Assembly (NCBI GenBank): GCA_964544595.1
Contig: CAZJBM010000019.1
Span: 1 to 53,339, forward strand
DNA from: JAGBWK01 sp964544595
GTDB lineage: Bacteria; Bacteroidota; Bacteroidia; Bacteroidales; Muribaculaceae
Direction of reading: 5' to 3'
DNA: 53,339 bases
Below, one piece after another: positions 16,825 through 24,812 of this stretch. A program made the position numbers and the translations under genes. Numbering within the stretch: position 1 is the first letter of the stretch; each line of letters opens with the position of its first letter. Below the pieces are notes generated by a model that saw only the letters and a list, made by a program, of their open reading frames with translations, did not search any database and was not told the origin of the DNA.

Positions 16825-17515
16825 GCGACGAGGATGAAGCGGCATTGCCCGAATTAAACTGTTGCTCAAGCGAGCGGATAAACATATCTACCGAGTCAAC
16901 TTCATTGTTGAGCGAATCGTCGGCTATGATTTCCTCTTCGTAATATGACCCGACCTCAGAACCGACACCCACCTCGATGACGATACGGGCATCGACCGGA
17001 ATCTCCTTGTTGGGCTGAAGAATCAAACCGTTGTATTTTGCGCTGTAAACAAGATTGGCGTGCTCTGAGGGAATCTCTTTAATCGTAATATTGGTGAAGC
17101 CTGCTTCCTCGAAGGCCGACTGAGCCTGTCGACGCGACATATTATAGTACATCGGGACGCGGCTAAGTTTCGGGCTATAGCAGGAATAAGTCAGATACAC
17201 GGCGCGACCATCCTTTACTTTGGCATTACCTACGGGCGATTGCTCGGTAACAATACCCGGCACAGTCTTGGAGTCGAACACAGAGTCGAGGTGCACCTCA
17301 AAGCCTCCGTCGGCAAGCACTTGCACGGCATCGGGGAGCTTCATACCCTTTACCTCAGGCACAATGGCGTTGGAGCCGTGGCGCGTCAGCAAATTCAGAA
17401 ACGGGTCGGCAAGAAACCATGTGAGCGCCAGCCCTGCAAGAATGGCGAAAACGAAGTTGAAAAAAACCGGATGCTTGTGATATATGTAGCTGAAAAAGCC
17501 TTTATCGTTGTCCAT
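16817..17515 (-). CDS. Membrane-anchored PASTA-domain protein
   Basis: A 232-residue bitopic protein: short cytoplasmic N-terminus, one transmembrane helix (about 17-35), then two PASTA domains. The first starts at VPEVKGMKLPDAVQVLADGGF and the second at VPMYYNMSRRQAQSAFEEAGF. An acidic, serine-rich tail ends the protein. PASTA domains bind peptidoglycan fragments or mediate divisome contacts. No kinase domain is attached, as is usual for the Bacteroidota version. It overlaps rluD by 8 bp, so the two are one transcription unit. The function is inferred from the domain only. Confidence 0.88.
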   Translation of the reverse strand: MDNDKGFFSYIYHKHPVFFNFVFAILAGLALTWFLADPFLNLLTRHGSNAIVPEVKGMKLPDAVQVLADGGFEVHLDSVFDSKTVPGIVTEQSPVGNAKVKDGRAVYLTYSCYSPKLSRVPMYYNMSRRQAQSAFEEAGFTNITIKEIPSEHANLVYSAKYNGLILQPNKEIPVDARIVIEVGVGSEVGSYYEEEIIADDSLNNEVDSVDMFIRSLEQQFNSGNAASSSSHE

Positions 17516-17742
17516 GTCGTCGCGTTTAAATACTCAGCACAATGCCGACCTCAAGCGCTTACACTATCGCGAGAGCCGTTGATAGAGAGTACTGATACAG
17601 TTGTTTCTAATAAAACGCGAATTTAAACAATAATTGACAACTTCACAAACACAAGCTTCCGTTTATATTCAAATCTTAAAAAATAAGCTGATAAACGGCG
17701 TAAATTTTCGCAAGTAAATCCAATGGTTTCAAAAATAAATAC

Positions 17743-17750
17743 TAAATTTG
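17743..17750 (+). promoter_or_regulatory. -7 box of the 6S-like RNA
   Basis: TAAATTTG matches the Bacteroidota -7 consensus TAnnTTTG and is followed by GC and a purine-rich start. The -33 element is not well conserved. Predicted start is near 17757. Confidence 0.5.
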
Positions 17751-17756
17751 CGGATG

Positions 17757-17970
17757 AAAGAGGCTAATACCTCTGCATCAAATATTAGTTTACATCGGAG
17801 CGTTATGCTTTTCTTTAACTTGAAAACCTGAGAAATTTTCAAAAGTACTCGAAGATTGCATGGCGGCTTCCTTCGCATAGCGTGGGCTGCTGTCGTCACA
17901 TCTGAGTACAAGGCAATCTCAGGGCCATCAAGTTAAGACGTGGCATAGTTGGCTCACGCCTATTTTATTA
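17757..17970 (+). ncRNA. ssrS: Rod-shaped RNA candidate, 6S-like (Bacteroidales-1 type)
   Basis: The interval folds into one long interrupted helix. TTAACTTGA (17815-17823) pairs with TCAAGTTAA (17928-17936), CCTGAGA (17827-17833) with TCTCAGG (17917-17923), GTACTC (17845-17850) with GAGTAC (17904-17909), AGAT with ATCT, then GGCGGC with GCTGCT. Between the second and third helices lies an A-rich bubble of 11 nt against 7 nt, like the central bubble by which 6S RNA mimics an open promoter. Bacteroidales 6S RNA is known (the Bacteroidales-1 motif has been assigned to it). Identity here rests on shape, size and promoter, not on a search. Confidence 0.55.
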
Positions 17971-18010
17971 ACTAATAATACCTAAGAGCCAAAGGTAAAA
18001 AAGAAAGATT

Positions 18011-18682
18011 ATGAAAAAGCGCATTTTCTCCTTAATGTCATTAGTGTTAGCGTGCTTGTCGATAACAGCGCAAAGCTCTATCTTCAATAATCCCGACAAT
18101 AAGCCTTATTTCGGTGTACGTGTCGGAGGTGAAGTAACCTGCCCCGGAGATATATCGGCCTATAATGTCGGCCTCGGTATTTTCAAAAACGGAGGCGGTA
18201 TCGAGTTTGGAGGAATTTATAACCTGCCCGTCGTGGCCAACTTCTATATCGAGCCGGGACTGAAGCTTTATTACAACGCGTATTCATTAAAAAGCGAATA
18301 TCTGAAACTGATTGAAGACGACGTAATTCTTAACGGACTCTCGATCAGGAAATTCGGTATGCGCATACCTGTAATGGCCGGTTATCACTTCGATTTCACC
18401 GACGACATCAAGGTATCCTTATTCACGGGCCCGGAATTAGAAATCGGCTTTTCGGCAAAAGGCAATATAGAGGCTTATAATTTCAGCACCTCGGAGAGCG
18501 TATACGGCGAGGACGGAGGCATGAACCGCGTTGATCTTCTTTGGGGAGTAGGAGCCGGTGTAACTTACAACCATCTATACTTCGGAGTGAACGGATCTCT
18601 CGGCATGCTGAATATGCTTAAGGATTCGGATGCGAAATTTCATGAAAACCGCGTGACATTCAGCGTTGGTTATAACTTCTAA
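18011..18682 (+). CDS. Outer-membrane beta-barrel protein (porin-like)
   Basis: A 223-residue protein with a signal peptide (MKKRIFSLMSLVLACLSITAQ) and alternating amphipathic strands rich in Gly/Tyr/Phe, ending in a terminal aromatic strand (VTFSVGYNF) as expected for BamA-inserted barrels. Size suits an eight-stranded OmpX/OmpW-like or PorT-like barrel. It resembles the protein at 52669-53328, sharing the pattern DDIKxSxFxGxxxEIGxxxxx near the middle. The lipoprotein gene 11 bp downstream is probably co-transcribed. Ligand unknown. Confidence 0.8.
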   Translation: MKKRIFSLMSLVLACLSITAQSSIFNNPDNKPYFGVRVGGEVTCPGDISAYNVGLGIFKNGGGIEFGGIYNLPVVANFYIEPGLKLYYNAYSLKSEYLKLIEDDVILNGLSIRKFGMRIPVMAGYHFDFTDDIKVSLFTGPELEIGFSAKGNIEAYNFSTSESVYGEDGGMNRVDLLWGVGAGVTYNHLYFGVNGSLGMLNMLKDSDAKFHENRVTFSVGYNF

Positions 18683-18693
18683 ACCACTTAATC

Positions 18694-19533
18694 ATGAACA
18701 AACTGATTCAAATAATATTGTTTGGCCTAATCTGCATGGCGACCGCATGCGCCGACCATGACGATCCAGAGCTTGCACCAATCAACACAAGCAATGTCAA
18801 AATAAGCGCCACCGTCGATGTTTTCCCCTCCAATATGTGGCTGAATCCCACGGAAGAGATCACGATCCGCGTGTCAAATGTCAATATGGAGGCCCCGAAG
18901 GGCATAGTGCTTCGCAGCATCAGCCTTTACGAGAACGGACGTCAGCTCCTGGATAAACCGTTCTCTGGCGAGACGCTTGAATTCAAGGTGCCCCTATCCT
19001 ACATGAAGGGACGACTGAACTTCTCTATCGTAGGCAACCTTATCCAGAAAAACTACCGCGACGCCCAAATACTCATCGAGGACAACATACAGCGCATCGT
19101 ATTCTCAGAGACCCCCACAATCGATTGCAAGGCACGCTTGAACGTGACGGTAAAAAGCCGCTCGACTTCGGGCGAGGAATTCACTCAGCAGTTTGACGTG
19201 GAATCCGTAGAGGGTTTATTAACCATTCCTCAAGAGAAACTCTATTGGACCCCCGCATCGGGCGATGCGGCAGTAATCGACCTGACATTGAGCGGGAGCG
19301 CCGAAGCATGGAGCCCGAACTCAACACTCGATTGCGCGATCAGCAGAATATATTGGGGAATGAACTACCCTAACGACCGGACATTAAAGCTTACCATACC
19401 GAACGAATACGGCTCGCTCAACAATAAAAAATTGTCATTATATGTTACGGCAACGTACTACGGCACAACCGAGAATATAACAGTGCAGCCTCAGCATATA
19501 AATATTCTTTACGACGTGCGCGAATCGAAATAA
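18694..19533 (+). CDS. Hypothetical lipoprotein
   Basis: A 279-residue protein with a lipoprotein signal (GLICMATAC, acylated Cys about residue 19, followed by ADHDDPE, compatible with outer-membrane retention). The mature part appears beta-rich and was not recognised as a named family; two Ig-like halves are possible. It starts 11 bp after the beta-barrel gene, so it may be a surface or periplasmic partner of that barrel. Function unknown. Confidence 0.75.
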   Translation: MNKLIQIILFGLICMATACADHDDPELAPINTSNVKISATVDVFPSNMWLNPTEEITIRVSNVNMEAPKGIVLRSISLYENGRQLLDKPFSGETLEFKVPLSYMKGRLNFSIVGNLIQKNYRDAQILIEDNIQRIVFSETPTIDCKARLNVTVKSRSTSGEEFTQQFDVESVEGLLTIPQEKLYWTPASGDAAVIDLTLSGSAEAWSPNSTLDCAISRIYWGMNYPNDRTLKLTIPNEYGSLNNKKLSLYVTATYYGTTENITVQPQHINILYDVRESK

Positions 19534-19591
19534 ACCATAGCTTCAAGCGGATATTTCCTGAGCCAAGATGAAACAGAAGTGATTTTTATCG

Positions 19592-19622
19592 TTGGTTAAT
19601 TGCCGAATATTTCGTAACTTTG
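19592..19622 (+). promoter_or_regulatory. bamD promoter (TTGG-N19-TAACTTTG)
   Basis: TTGG (19592-19595) and TAACTTTG (19615-19622) are separated by exactly 19 bp, a textbook Bacteroidota promoter. The predicted start near 19629 excludes translation from the upstream in-frame codon at 19620 and supports the bamD start at 19653. Confidence 0.85.
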
Positions 19623-19652
19623 CGGCTTGAATTATCAATCGACTACTCCTAT

Positions 19653-20453
19653 ATGCGAAAATATTTGTTAATCTGCCTTTTAGGTTTACTCGCCGCTTCG
19701 TGCGGAGAGTATCAGAAAATGCTCAAAAGCACTGATCCTGAGGCAAAATTTGAATATGCCAAGCGCGCCTTCGAAAACGGCAAGTACGTTCAGGCATATA
19801 CCCTCCTGAGCGACATCACGACTCAGCTCAAAGGCTCAGACAAAGCCGAAGAGTCGCTATATCTCTTAGGACTCGCCTATTACGAGAACAAAGAGTATCA
19901 GGACGCAGCAGCGCATTTCCAGACCTACTACGGCCGCTACCCCAAAGGAAAATTCGCCGAGCTGTCGCGCTTCTACGCGGGCTATTCATACTATCTCGAC
20001 TCGCCCGAGCCTCAGCTCGACCAGTCGGGCACGGTAAAAGCCATCGAGGAGTTGCAGGCATTTCTCGACTTCTTCCCCCGCAGCCAGCGCGTATCGATAG
20101 CGCAAAACGCGATATTCGAGCTTCAGGATAAGCTCACTCTCAAAGAGTTGCAGAACGCCCAACTCTACTACAACCTCGGCAACTACCTCGGCAACAACTA
20201 TGAGAGCGCGATTATTGTCGCTAAAAACGCTATCCGCGAGTATCCTTACTCGAAATATAAGGAAGACCTCGAAATGCTTGTGCTGAAATCGCGTTATCAG
20301 GAGGCTTCGCAGAGTATCGAGGAGAAAAAGGTGGATCGCTTCCGCGACGTGATTGACGAATACTACAGCTTCATCAACAATTATCCCGACACCAAAAACC
20401 GCGAGGAAGCCGACAACATCTTCAAAATCGCATCAAAATACGTAAAAGATTAA
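19653..20453 (+). CDS. bamD: Outer-membrane assembly lipoprotein BamD
   Basis: BamD is the essential TPR lipoprotein of the BAM complex that inserts beta-barrels into the outer membrane. The 266-residue product starts with a lipobox (CLLGLLAASC, followed by GEYQKMLKS) and has about five TPRs, including FEYAKRAFENGKYVQAYTLL, EESLYLLGLAYYENKEYQDA and FPRSQRVSIAQNAIFELQ. Length fits. The ATG at 19653 follows the strong promoter at 19592-19622. The omega subunit gene follows 23 bp downstream and is co-transcribed, the usual Bacteroidota order. Confidence 0.93.
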   Translation: MRKYLLICLLGLLAASCGEYQKMLKSTDPEAKFEYAKRAFENGKYVQAYTLLSDITTQLKGSDKAEESLYLLGLAYYENKEYQDAAAHFQTYYGRYPKGKFAELSRFYAGYSYYLDSPEPQLDQSGTVKAIEELQAFLDFFPRSQRVSIAQNAIFELQDKLTLKELQNAQLYYNLGNYLGNNYESAIIVAKNAIREYPYSKYKEDLEMLVLKSRYQEASQSIEEKKVDRFRDVIDEYYSFINNYPDTKNREEADNIFKIASKYVKD

Positions 20454-20476
20454 ACAACCGTTATACTACTATCAAC

Positions 20477-20815
20477 ATGGACTATAAGAAAAGCAACGCC
20501 CCGCTCAACACCGTAACCCGCGATTTGATCGCATTGTCAAGCGACACAGGCAACGTCTATGAAACCGTCAGCATAATCGCTAAACGCGCTAATCAGATCG
20601 CAGGCGAAATGAAGCATGACCTCGACCAAAAAATCAAAGAGTTCACTTCACTCAACGATAACCTCGAAGAAATTTCAGAAAACCGCGAACAGATAGAGAT
20701 TTCGCGCTACTACGAAAAACTTCCGAAGCCCGTATTAATCGCCACCCAGGAATATGAGGAAGGGAAAATCCATTTCCGCAATCCGGCTAAGGAGAAACTC
20801 AATCTCAACGACTAA
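20477..20815 (+). CDS. rpoZ: RNA polymerase omega subunit (RPB6-like, Bacteroidota type)
   Basis: A 112-residue homologue of the divergent Bacteroidota omega/RPB6 family. It starts MDYKKSNAPLNTVTRDLIAL, has the core helix ETVSIIAKRANQI that wraps the beta' subunit, and a C-terminal region KPVLIATQEYEEGKIHFRNP. Omega helps assemble and stabilise RNA polymerase. It lies 23 bp after bamD in the same unit. A GC-rich palindrome at 20909-20926 follows and may help termination. Confidence 0.88.
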   Translation: MDYKKSNAPLNTVTRDLIALSSDTGNVYETVSIIAKRANQIAGEMKHDLDQKIKEFTSLNDNLEEISENREQIEISRYYEKLPKPVLIATQEYEEGKIHFRNPAKEKLNLND

Positions 20816-20869
20816 CATCAGGCTCAATAGAGTGACAACCCTCTCTCCCACTCCGTCAGCAGGGCTGCT

Positions 20870-21766
20870 CCATTGAATAGCTTCCTTCACTCAGCTAATA
20901 CGCTGTAAGTCAAGAGGCTGCTCCATGGAGCAGCCCTACTGTTTGGGGAGACAAGGGTGGACGCTTTCTGACGGCTAAAGCCGTCACCCAGTAAAAGAGA
21001 GATATTTACTGGTCGGGGCGATTCTCTTTATTGGGGCTAAAGGCTTGCGCTACTTATCTGCTTGAAGGCCAAGAAGCTGCACCATGGTGCAGCACTACTG
21101 GGCGGGGGCACAGGGGTGGACGATTTCTGACGGCTAAAGCCGTCACCCAGTAATAGAGAGATATTTGCTGATCGGGTGGATTCTCTTTCGTGCGGCTAAA
21201 GGCTTGCGCTTCATATCTGCTTGAAGGCCAAGAAGCTGCACCATGGTGCAGCACTGCTGGGCGGGGGCACAGGGGTGGACGATTTCTGACGGCTAAAGCC
21301 GTCACCCAGTAATAGAGAGATATTTGCTGATCGGGGGGATTCTCTTTCGTGCGCCTAAAGATATGCGCTACTTATCTGCTTGTGAATCAGGAAGCTGCAC
21401 CATGGTGCAGCACTACTGGGCGGGGTACAGGGGTGGACGCTTTCTGACGGCTAAAGCCGTCTCCCAGTAAAAGAGAGATATTTACTGGTCGGGGCGATTC
21501 TCTTTCGTGCGCCTAAAGACGTGAGCTACATATCTGTTTGTGAATCAGGAAGCTGCTCCATGGTGCAGCACTACTGGGCGGGGATACAGGGGTGGACGCT
21601 TTCTGACGGCTAAAGCCGTCACCCAGTAAAAGAGAGATATTTACTGGTCGGGGCGATTCTCTTTCGTGCGCCTAAAGACGTGAGCTACATATCTGTTTGT
21701 GAATCAGGAAGCTGCTCCATGGTGCAGCACTACTGGAGCCTAAAGGTATGCGCTACATATGCGTTT
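20870..21766. repeat. Tandem array of about 5.5 copies of a 159-bp unit
   Basis: The marker GACGGCTAAAGCCGTC recurs from 20970, 21129, 21288, 21446 (unit there reads CCGTCTCCC) and 21605, a period of 158-159 bp. Each unit carries two perfect palindromes: GCTGCACCATGGTGCAGC (or the variant CTGCTCCATGGTGCAG) and GACGGCTAAAGCCGTC. Partial units flank both ends. Units differ by scattered substitutions. A reading frame through units 2-3 on the minus strand is a by-product of the repeat. No protein-coding gene or CRISPR structure is present. Confidence 0.9.
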
Positions 21767-21791
21767 GCCACACAATCGTTACGAAAGGCTT

Positions 21792-22868
21792 TTAAGTAAG
21801 CATTAAGGAGGCAAAGAGGCGCCCGGTAGGGAGTTCAAACAAATCGCCTATCTTCTCGCTGCTAAACATAATCGACGTTAAAACCTCGATGTTGACGTCC
21901 AAATCTACTTTGCCGTTGTAGCCACTATCGAGACGCGTCACCTTACCTGCATCTATCTTAAAGACACCATGGTTTTCGCGAATAATAGGATCGTCGACCT
22001 TAATCGTCATGCGCAAGTTAGGTCTTATCGACGCCACCACTTTAAGAAAACCCTCGACATCGACAATGCGAGCCATGCCTCTGGCCGCGAATTTCACGTC
22101 ATTACGCTCGGGATATGACTCAACTACCGTCATCATCCCGGGGCATAACGCCGCAAATCGCGACAAAGCGGCGTTGGCCGCATCATCGTCTTCAGCGACA
22201 AGTTCTCTTACGCTGATCGAATCGGAGTGGCGGTTAGGCTTGGCGAAAGCGATCGCGGCAATAGCCCCGGTCTCGGCGTATCTGACAACGGTAACGAGGC
22301 CATGGTCGAGGTCGTTATCAATCAAAATCGTACGGAAATCAGCCGCGTCATGCAGCACGCAAGCGCTACGCCCCGATGACAGGCGAGCGTAGGCATCGGC
22401 GAGTTCGGCATAATCGAATACGGAATCCTCGAAAATATATCGCGACTCATCGTGCATGAATTTATGCACCGACGTGAAGCGCTTTTCATCAATAAAAAGG
22501 GCTGTAGTGAAGCCGAACTTAGCGTAGAAACCATACAAGCGGCGGCGAGCAGGGTGAAGAATCGTCACGATTTGACCTCGGCCGCGCGACGTCTTAAGCG
22601 CATTGACCATGAGCTTCGACATATATCCCTTGCCTTGCTGCGACCGCGCGGTAGCAGCTCCATAAATATAACCGACAGGGATTTTCACTCCCCTGAAATT
22701 GAGCATAAACCCTCTCAGCAGCAAAGAGCTCACTACCTTGCCGTCAACGTCGACAGCGAGAGCGTCGTCGTCGGTATATATTCTGGAGAAAACCTCCGTC
22801 ATCCAATGGCGAGAGTCGCCGAAACGCTCTCTCCAGGTCTGCATTATGTCGCTACGCTTGTCGTTCAT
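21792..22868 (-). CDS. GNAT acetyltransferase with SCP2-like C-terminal domain (Eis-like)
   Basis: The 358-residue protein has an N-terminal GNAT fold; the acetyl-CoA loop is visible as GAATARSQQGKGYMSKLM (Q/R-x-x-G-x-G/A), and LYGFYAKFGFTTA closes the domain. A second GNAT-like domain and a C-terminal SCP2-type sterol-carrier fold (VDLDVNIEVLTSIMFSSEKI) give the three-domain Eis-type architecture. Such enzymes acetylate amines, including aminoglycosides in Eis; the substrate here is unknown. The downstream side is the 159-bp repeat array. Transcribed after the ClC gene region on its own start. Confidence 0.82.
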   Translation of the reverse strand: MNDKRSDIMQTWRERFGDSRHWMTEVFSRIYTDDDALAVDVDGKVVSSLLLRGFMLNFRGVKIPVGYIYGAATARSQQGKGYMSKLMVNALKTSRGRGQIVTILHPARRRLYGFYAKFGFTTALFIDEKRFTSVHKFMHDESRYIFEDSVFDYAELADAYARLSSGRSACVLHDAADFRTILIDNDLDHGLVTVVRYAETGAIAAIAFAKPNRHSDSISVRELVAEDDDAANAALSRFAALCPGMMTVVESYPERNDVKFAARGMARIVDVEGFLKVVASIRPNLRMTIKVDDPIIRENHGVFKIDAGKVTRLDSGYNGKVDLDVNIEVLTSIMFSSEKIGDLFELPTGRLFASLMLT

Positions 22869-22933
22869 ATAGCCTCCGTTTCGTTTGATTTATAATAAAA
22901 ACAAGCGAAAGGAGTAAAAAGTTAGCAGCAAGC

Positions 22934-22950
22934 GATGGGACAAGCTCTTA
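22934..22950 (-). mobile_element. Short remnant of an IS/MITE terminal repeat next to the clc stop
   Basis: GATGGGACAAGCTCTTA matches the outer 15-17 bp of the terminal repeat found at 1-53, 7033-7066 and 51331. It sits 7 bp beyond the clc stop codon. The short length makes chance similarity possible, but the identical placement relative to a stop codon supports common origin. Confidence 0.5.
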
Positions 22951-22957
22951 AATCGCA

Positions 22958-24760
22958 TTATTCCTCGGAATAGTGACGCAACACCCGGCGATATGAATTG
23001 AAAATTTTAGATTTCGAGACGAATCCAACGTATTTTCCCTGCTCAACAACCGGAAGGTTCCACGCGCCGGTATCGTCGAAAGTCTTCATTACCGCCTCCA
23101 TCGACTGGCCGACTTCGATCTTAGCCGGAGGAACGCTCATGAAGCGACTTACGTACATACGTTTATACAAATCGGGGCGGAACATAATATTGCGAATCTC
23201 ATCGAGCAACACCACGCCGAGAAGGTTGTTGTCATCGTCAATCACGGGGAAAAGATTTCTATGCGACTGGCTGATAACGTCGACCATTTCCTTCAGATTC
23301 ATCCCGGGCTTTACAGGCAAGAAGTCGCTTTCGATCACGCTGTCCATTTTCAGAAGGGTTAATACGGCCTTATCCTTATGGTGAGTAAGCAGCTCGCCTT
23401 TCTTGGCGAGACGCATCGTGTAGATACTGTAAGGCTCGAAAGCCTTAATAGTCACATAAGATATCGTCGACACTATCAATAACGGCAAAAAGAGGTCGTA
23501 ACCGCCAGTCATTTCCGCAGTAAGGAAGATCGCCATTAGCGGCGCGTGCATGACGCCCGCCATCACCCCGGCCATGCCCATCAGAGCGAAATTTTTCACC
23601 GAGAGCGTCAATCCGAGACCAAGATTGTTGACAAGAAAAGCGAACAGGAATCCCGCCATACATCCCACATAAAGCGACGGAGCGAACGTGCCACCCACGC
23701 CACCCGCGCCATTGGTGGCCGAGGTAGCGAATCCTTTCAGCAGCACAATCATACCGATAAAAATGATGATAAACCAATTATCGGCACCTTCATTGTAGAA
23801 AATCGAGCCATTGACAATAGTCGACGGATCGTTAGCCAGCAAGCCGTTGATGGATTCGTAACCTTCGCCGTAAAGCGGGGGAAAGAGGAAGACGAGAGCC
23901 GCGAGTATCGTTCCGCCGACAATGGTTTTCCTCACGGGCGTGGCGACCTTCTTTTTGAAGAAGTTCTCCATCATAATCATAACCTTGGTGAAATATAGCG
24001 AAACGAGACCGGTGAACACGCCGAGCGCTATGACAAAGGGGATTCTTCCGGTAAGAAACGTCTCTGTCTGCTCGAAACTGAACTCAACGTTATAGCCGGT
24101 GAACACGTAGGCGACCGTAGCCCCGGTGATAGAAGCGATAAGCAACGGCATCACCGACACGGCGGTCAAATCGAGCATAAGCACTTCGAGAGTGAAAAGC
24201 AATCCGGCAATCGGAGCCTTGAAGATACCGGCAATACCCGCCGCGGCACCGCAGCCGACAAGCACCATCAGCGTGCGCGGACTCATCCTGAACCATTGGC
24301 CCAAATTAGAGCCGATCGCCGCGCCCGTATACACAATCGGGCCCTCGGCGCCGACCGAGCCGCCGAAACCTATCGTCACCGATGACGCCACCAACGAAGA
24401 GTACATATTATGCACCTTCAATCGGCTTTTTTTCTGCGATATGGCGTATAGCACCCGCGTCACGCCGTGGGAGATATTATCCTTCACGACATATCTAACG
24501 AACAGGCTCGTTATCAATATGCCTATCACAGGGAATATCAGGTAGATATAGTTACCTTCATTGATAGCGACATGGCTTGTCAGCAAGCCCGAAATCGTAT
24601 GAATCAACCATTTCAGAAGCAGAGCGGCAAATCCGCAACCGATGCCGACTATCAGAGCGAGAAACATTACGAAGGTCTTTTCCTTGACGTGGCGTTCGCG
24701 CCAAACGAGGAATCGCAGCATCCAATCGGGAGTTTTTGTCGCAGTAGGACGAGTAGCCAT
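22958..24760 (-). CDS. ClC-family chloride channel/antiporter with CBS pair
   Basis: A 600-residue membrane protein of the ClC family, which moves chloride (or fluoride/nitrate), often against protons. Visible signatures are GFGGSVGAEGPIV with the gating Glu, GCGAAAGIAGIFKAPIAG, and GGTFAPSLYVG. The last 130 residues are two CBS domains (SDFLPVKPGMNLKEMVDVI and SRFMSVPPAKIEVGQSMEAV), which in ClC proteins sense nucleotides. Length matches CBS-containing bacterial ClCs. A remnant of the IS-type end lies just past the stop. Ion specificity is not readable. Confidence 0.93.
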   Translation of the reverse strand: MATRPTATKTPDWMLRFLVWRERHVKEKTFVMFLALIVGIGCGFAALLLKWLIHTISGLLTSHVAINEGNYIYLIFPVIGILITSLFVRYVVKDNISHGVTRVLYAISQKKSRLKVHNMYSSLVASSVTIGFGGSVGAEGPIVYTGAAIGSNLGQWFRMSPRTLMVLVGCGAAAGIAGIFKAPIAGLLFTLEVLMLDLTAVSVMPLLIASITGATVAYVFTGYNVEFSFEQTETFLTGRIPFVIALGVFTGLVSLYFTKVMIMMENFFKKKVATPVRKTIVGGTILAALVFLFPPLYGEGYESINGLLANDPSTIVNGSIFYNEGADNWFIIIFIGMIVLLKGFATSATNGAGGVGGTFAPSLYVGCMAGFLFAFLVNNLGLGLTLSVKNFALMGMAGVMAGVMHAPLMAIFLTAEMTGGYDLFLPLLIVSTISYVTIKAFEPYSIYTMRLAKKGELLTHHKDKAVLTLLKMDSVIESDFLPVKPGMNLKEMVDVISQSHRNLFPVIDDDNNLLGVVLLDEIRNIMFRPDLYKRMYVSRFMSVPPAKIEVGQSMEAVMKTFDDTGAWNLPVVEQGKYVGFVSKSKIFNSYRRVLRHYSEE

Positions 24761-24812
24761 AATATAGAGTTAAAACAATCTTTCTTAAATTACCTTTTTT
24801 GATACCATATAC

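Noticed and set aside
21054..21305. 83-residue repetitive frame inside the 159-bp array
   Set aside because: It exists only because the DNA repeats; other units break the frame and there is no start context.
20970..21620. Possible CRISPR array
   Set aside because: Units are 159 bp and repeat almost entirely, with no short direct repeats separated by unique spacers and no cas genes.
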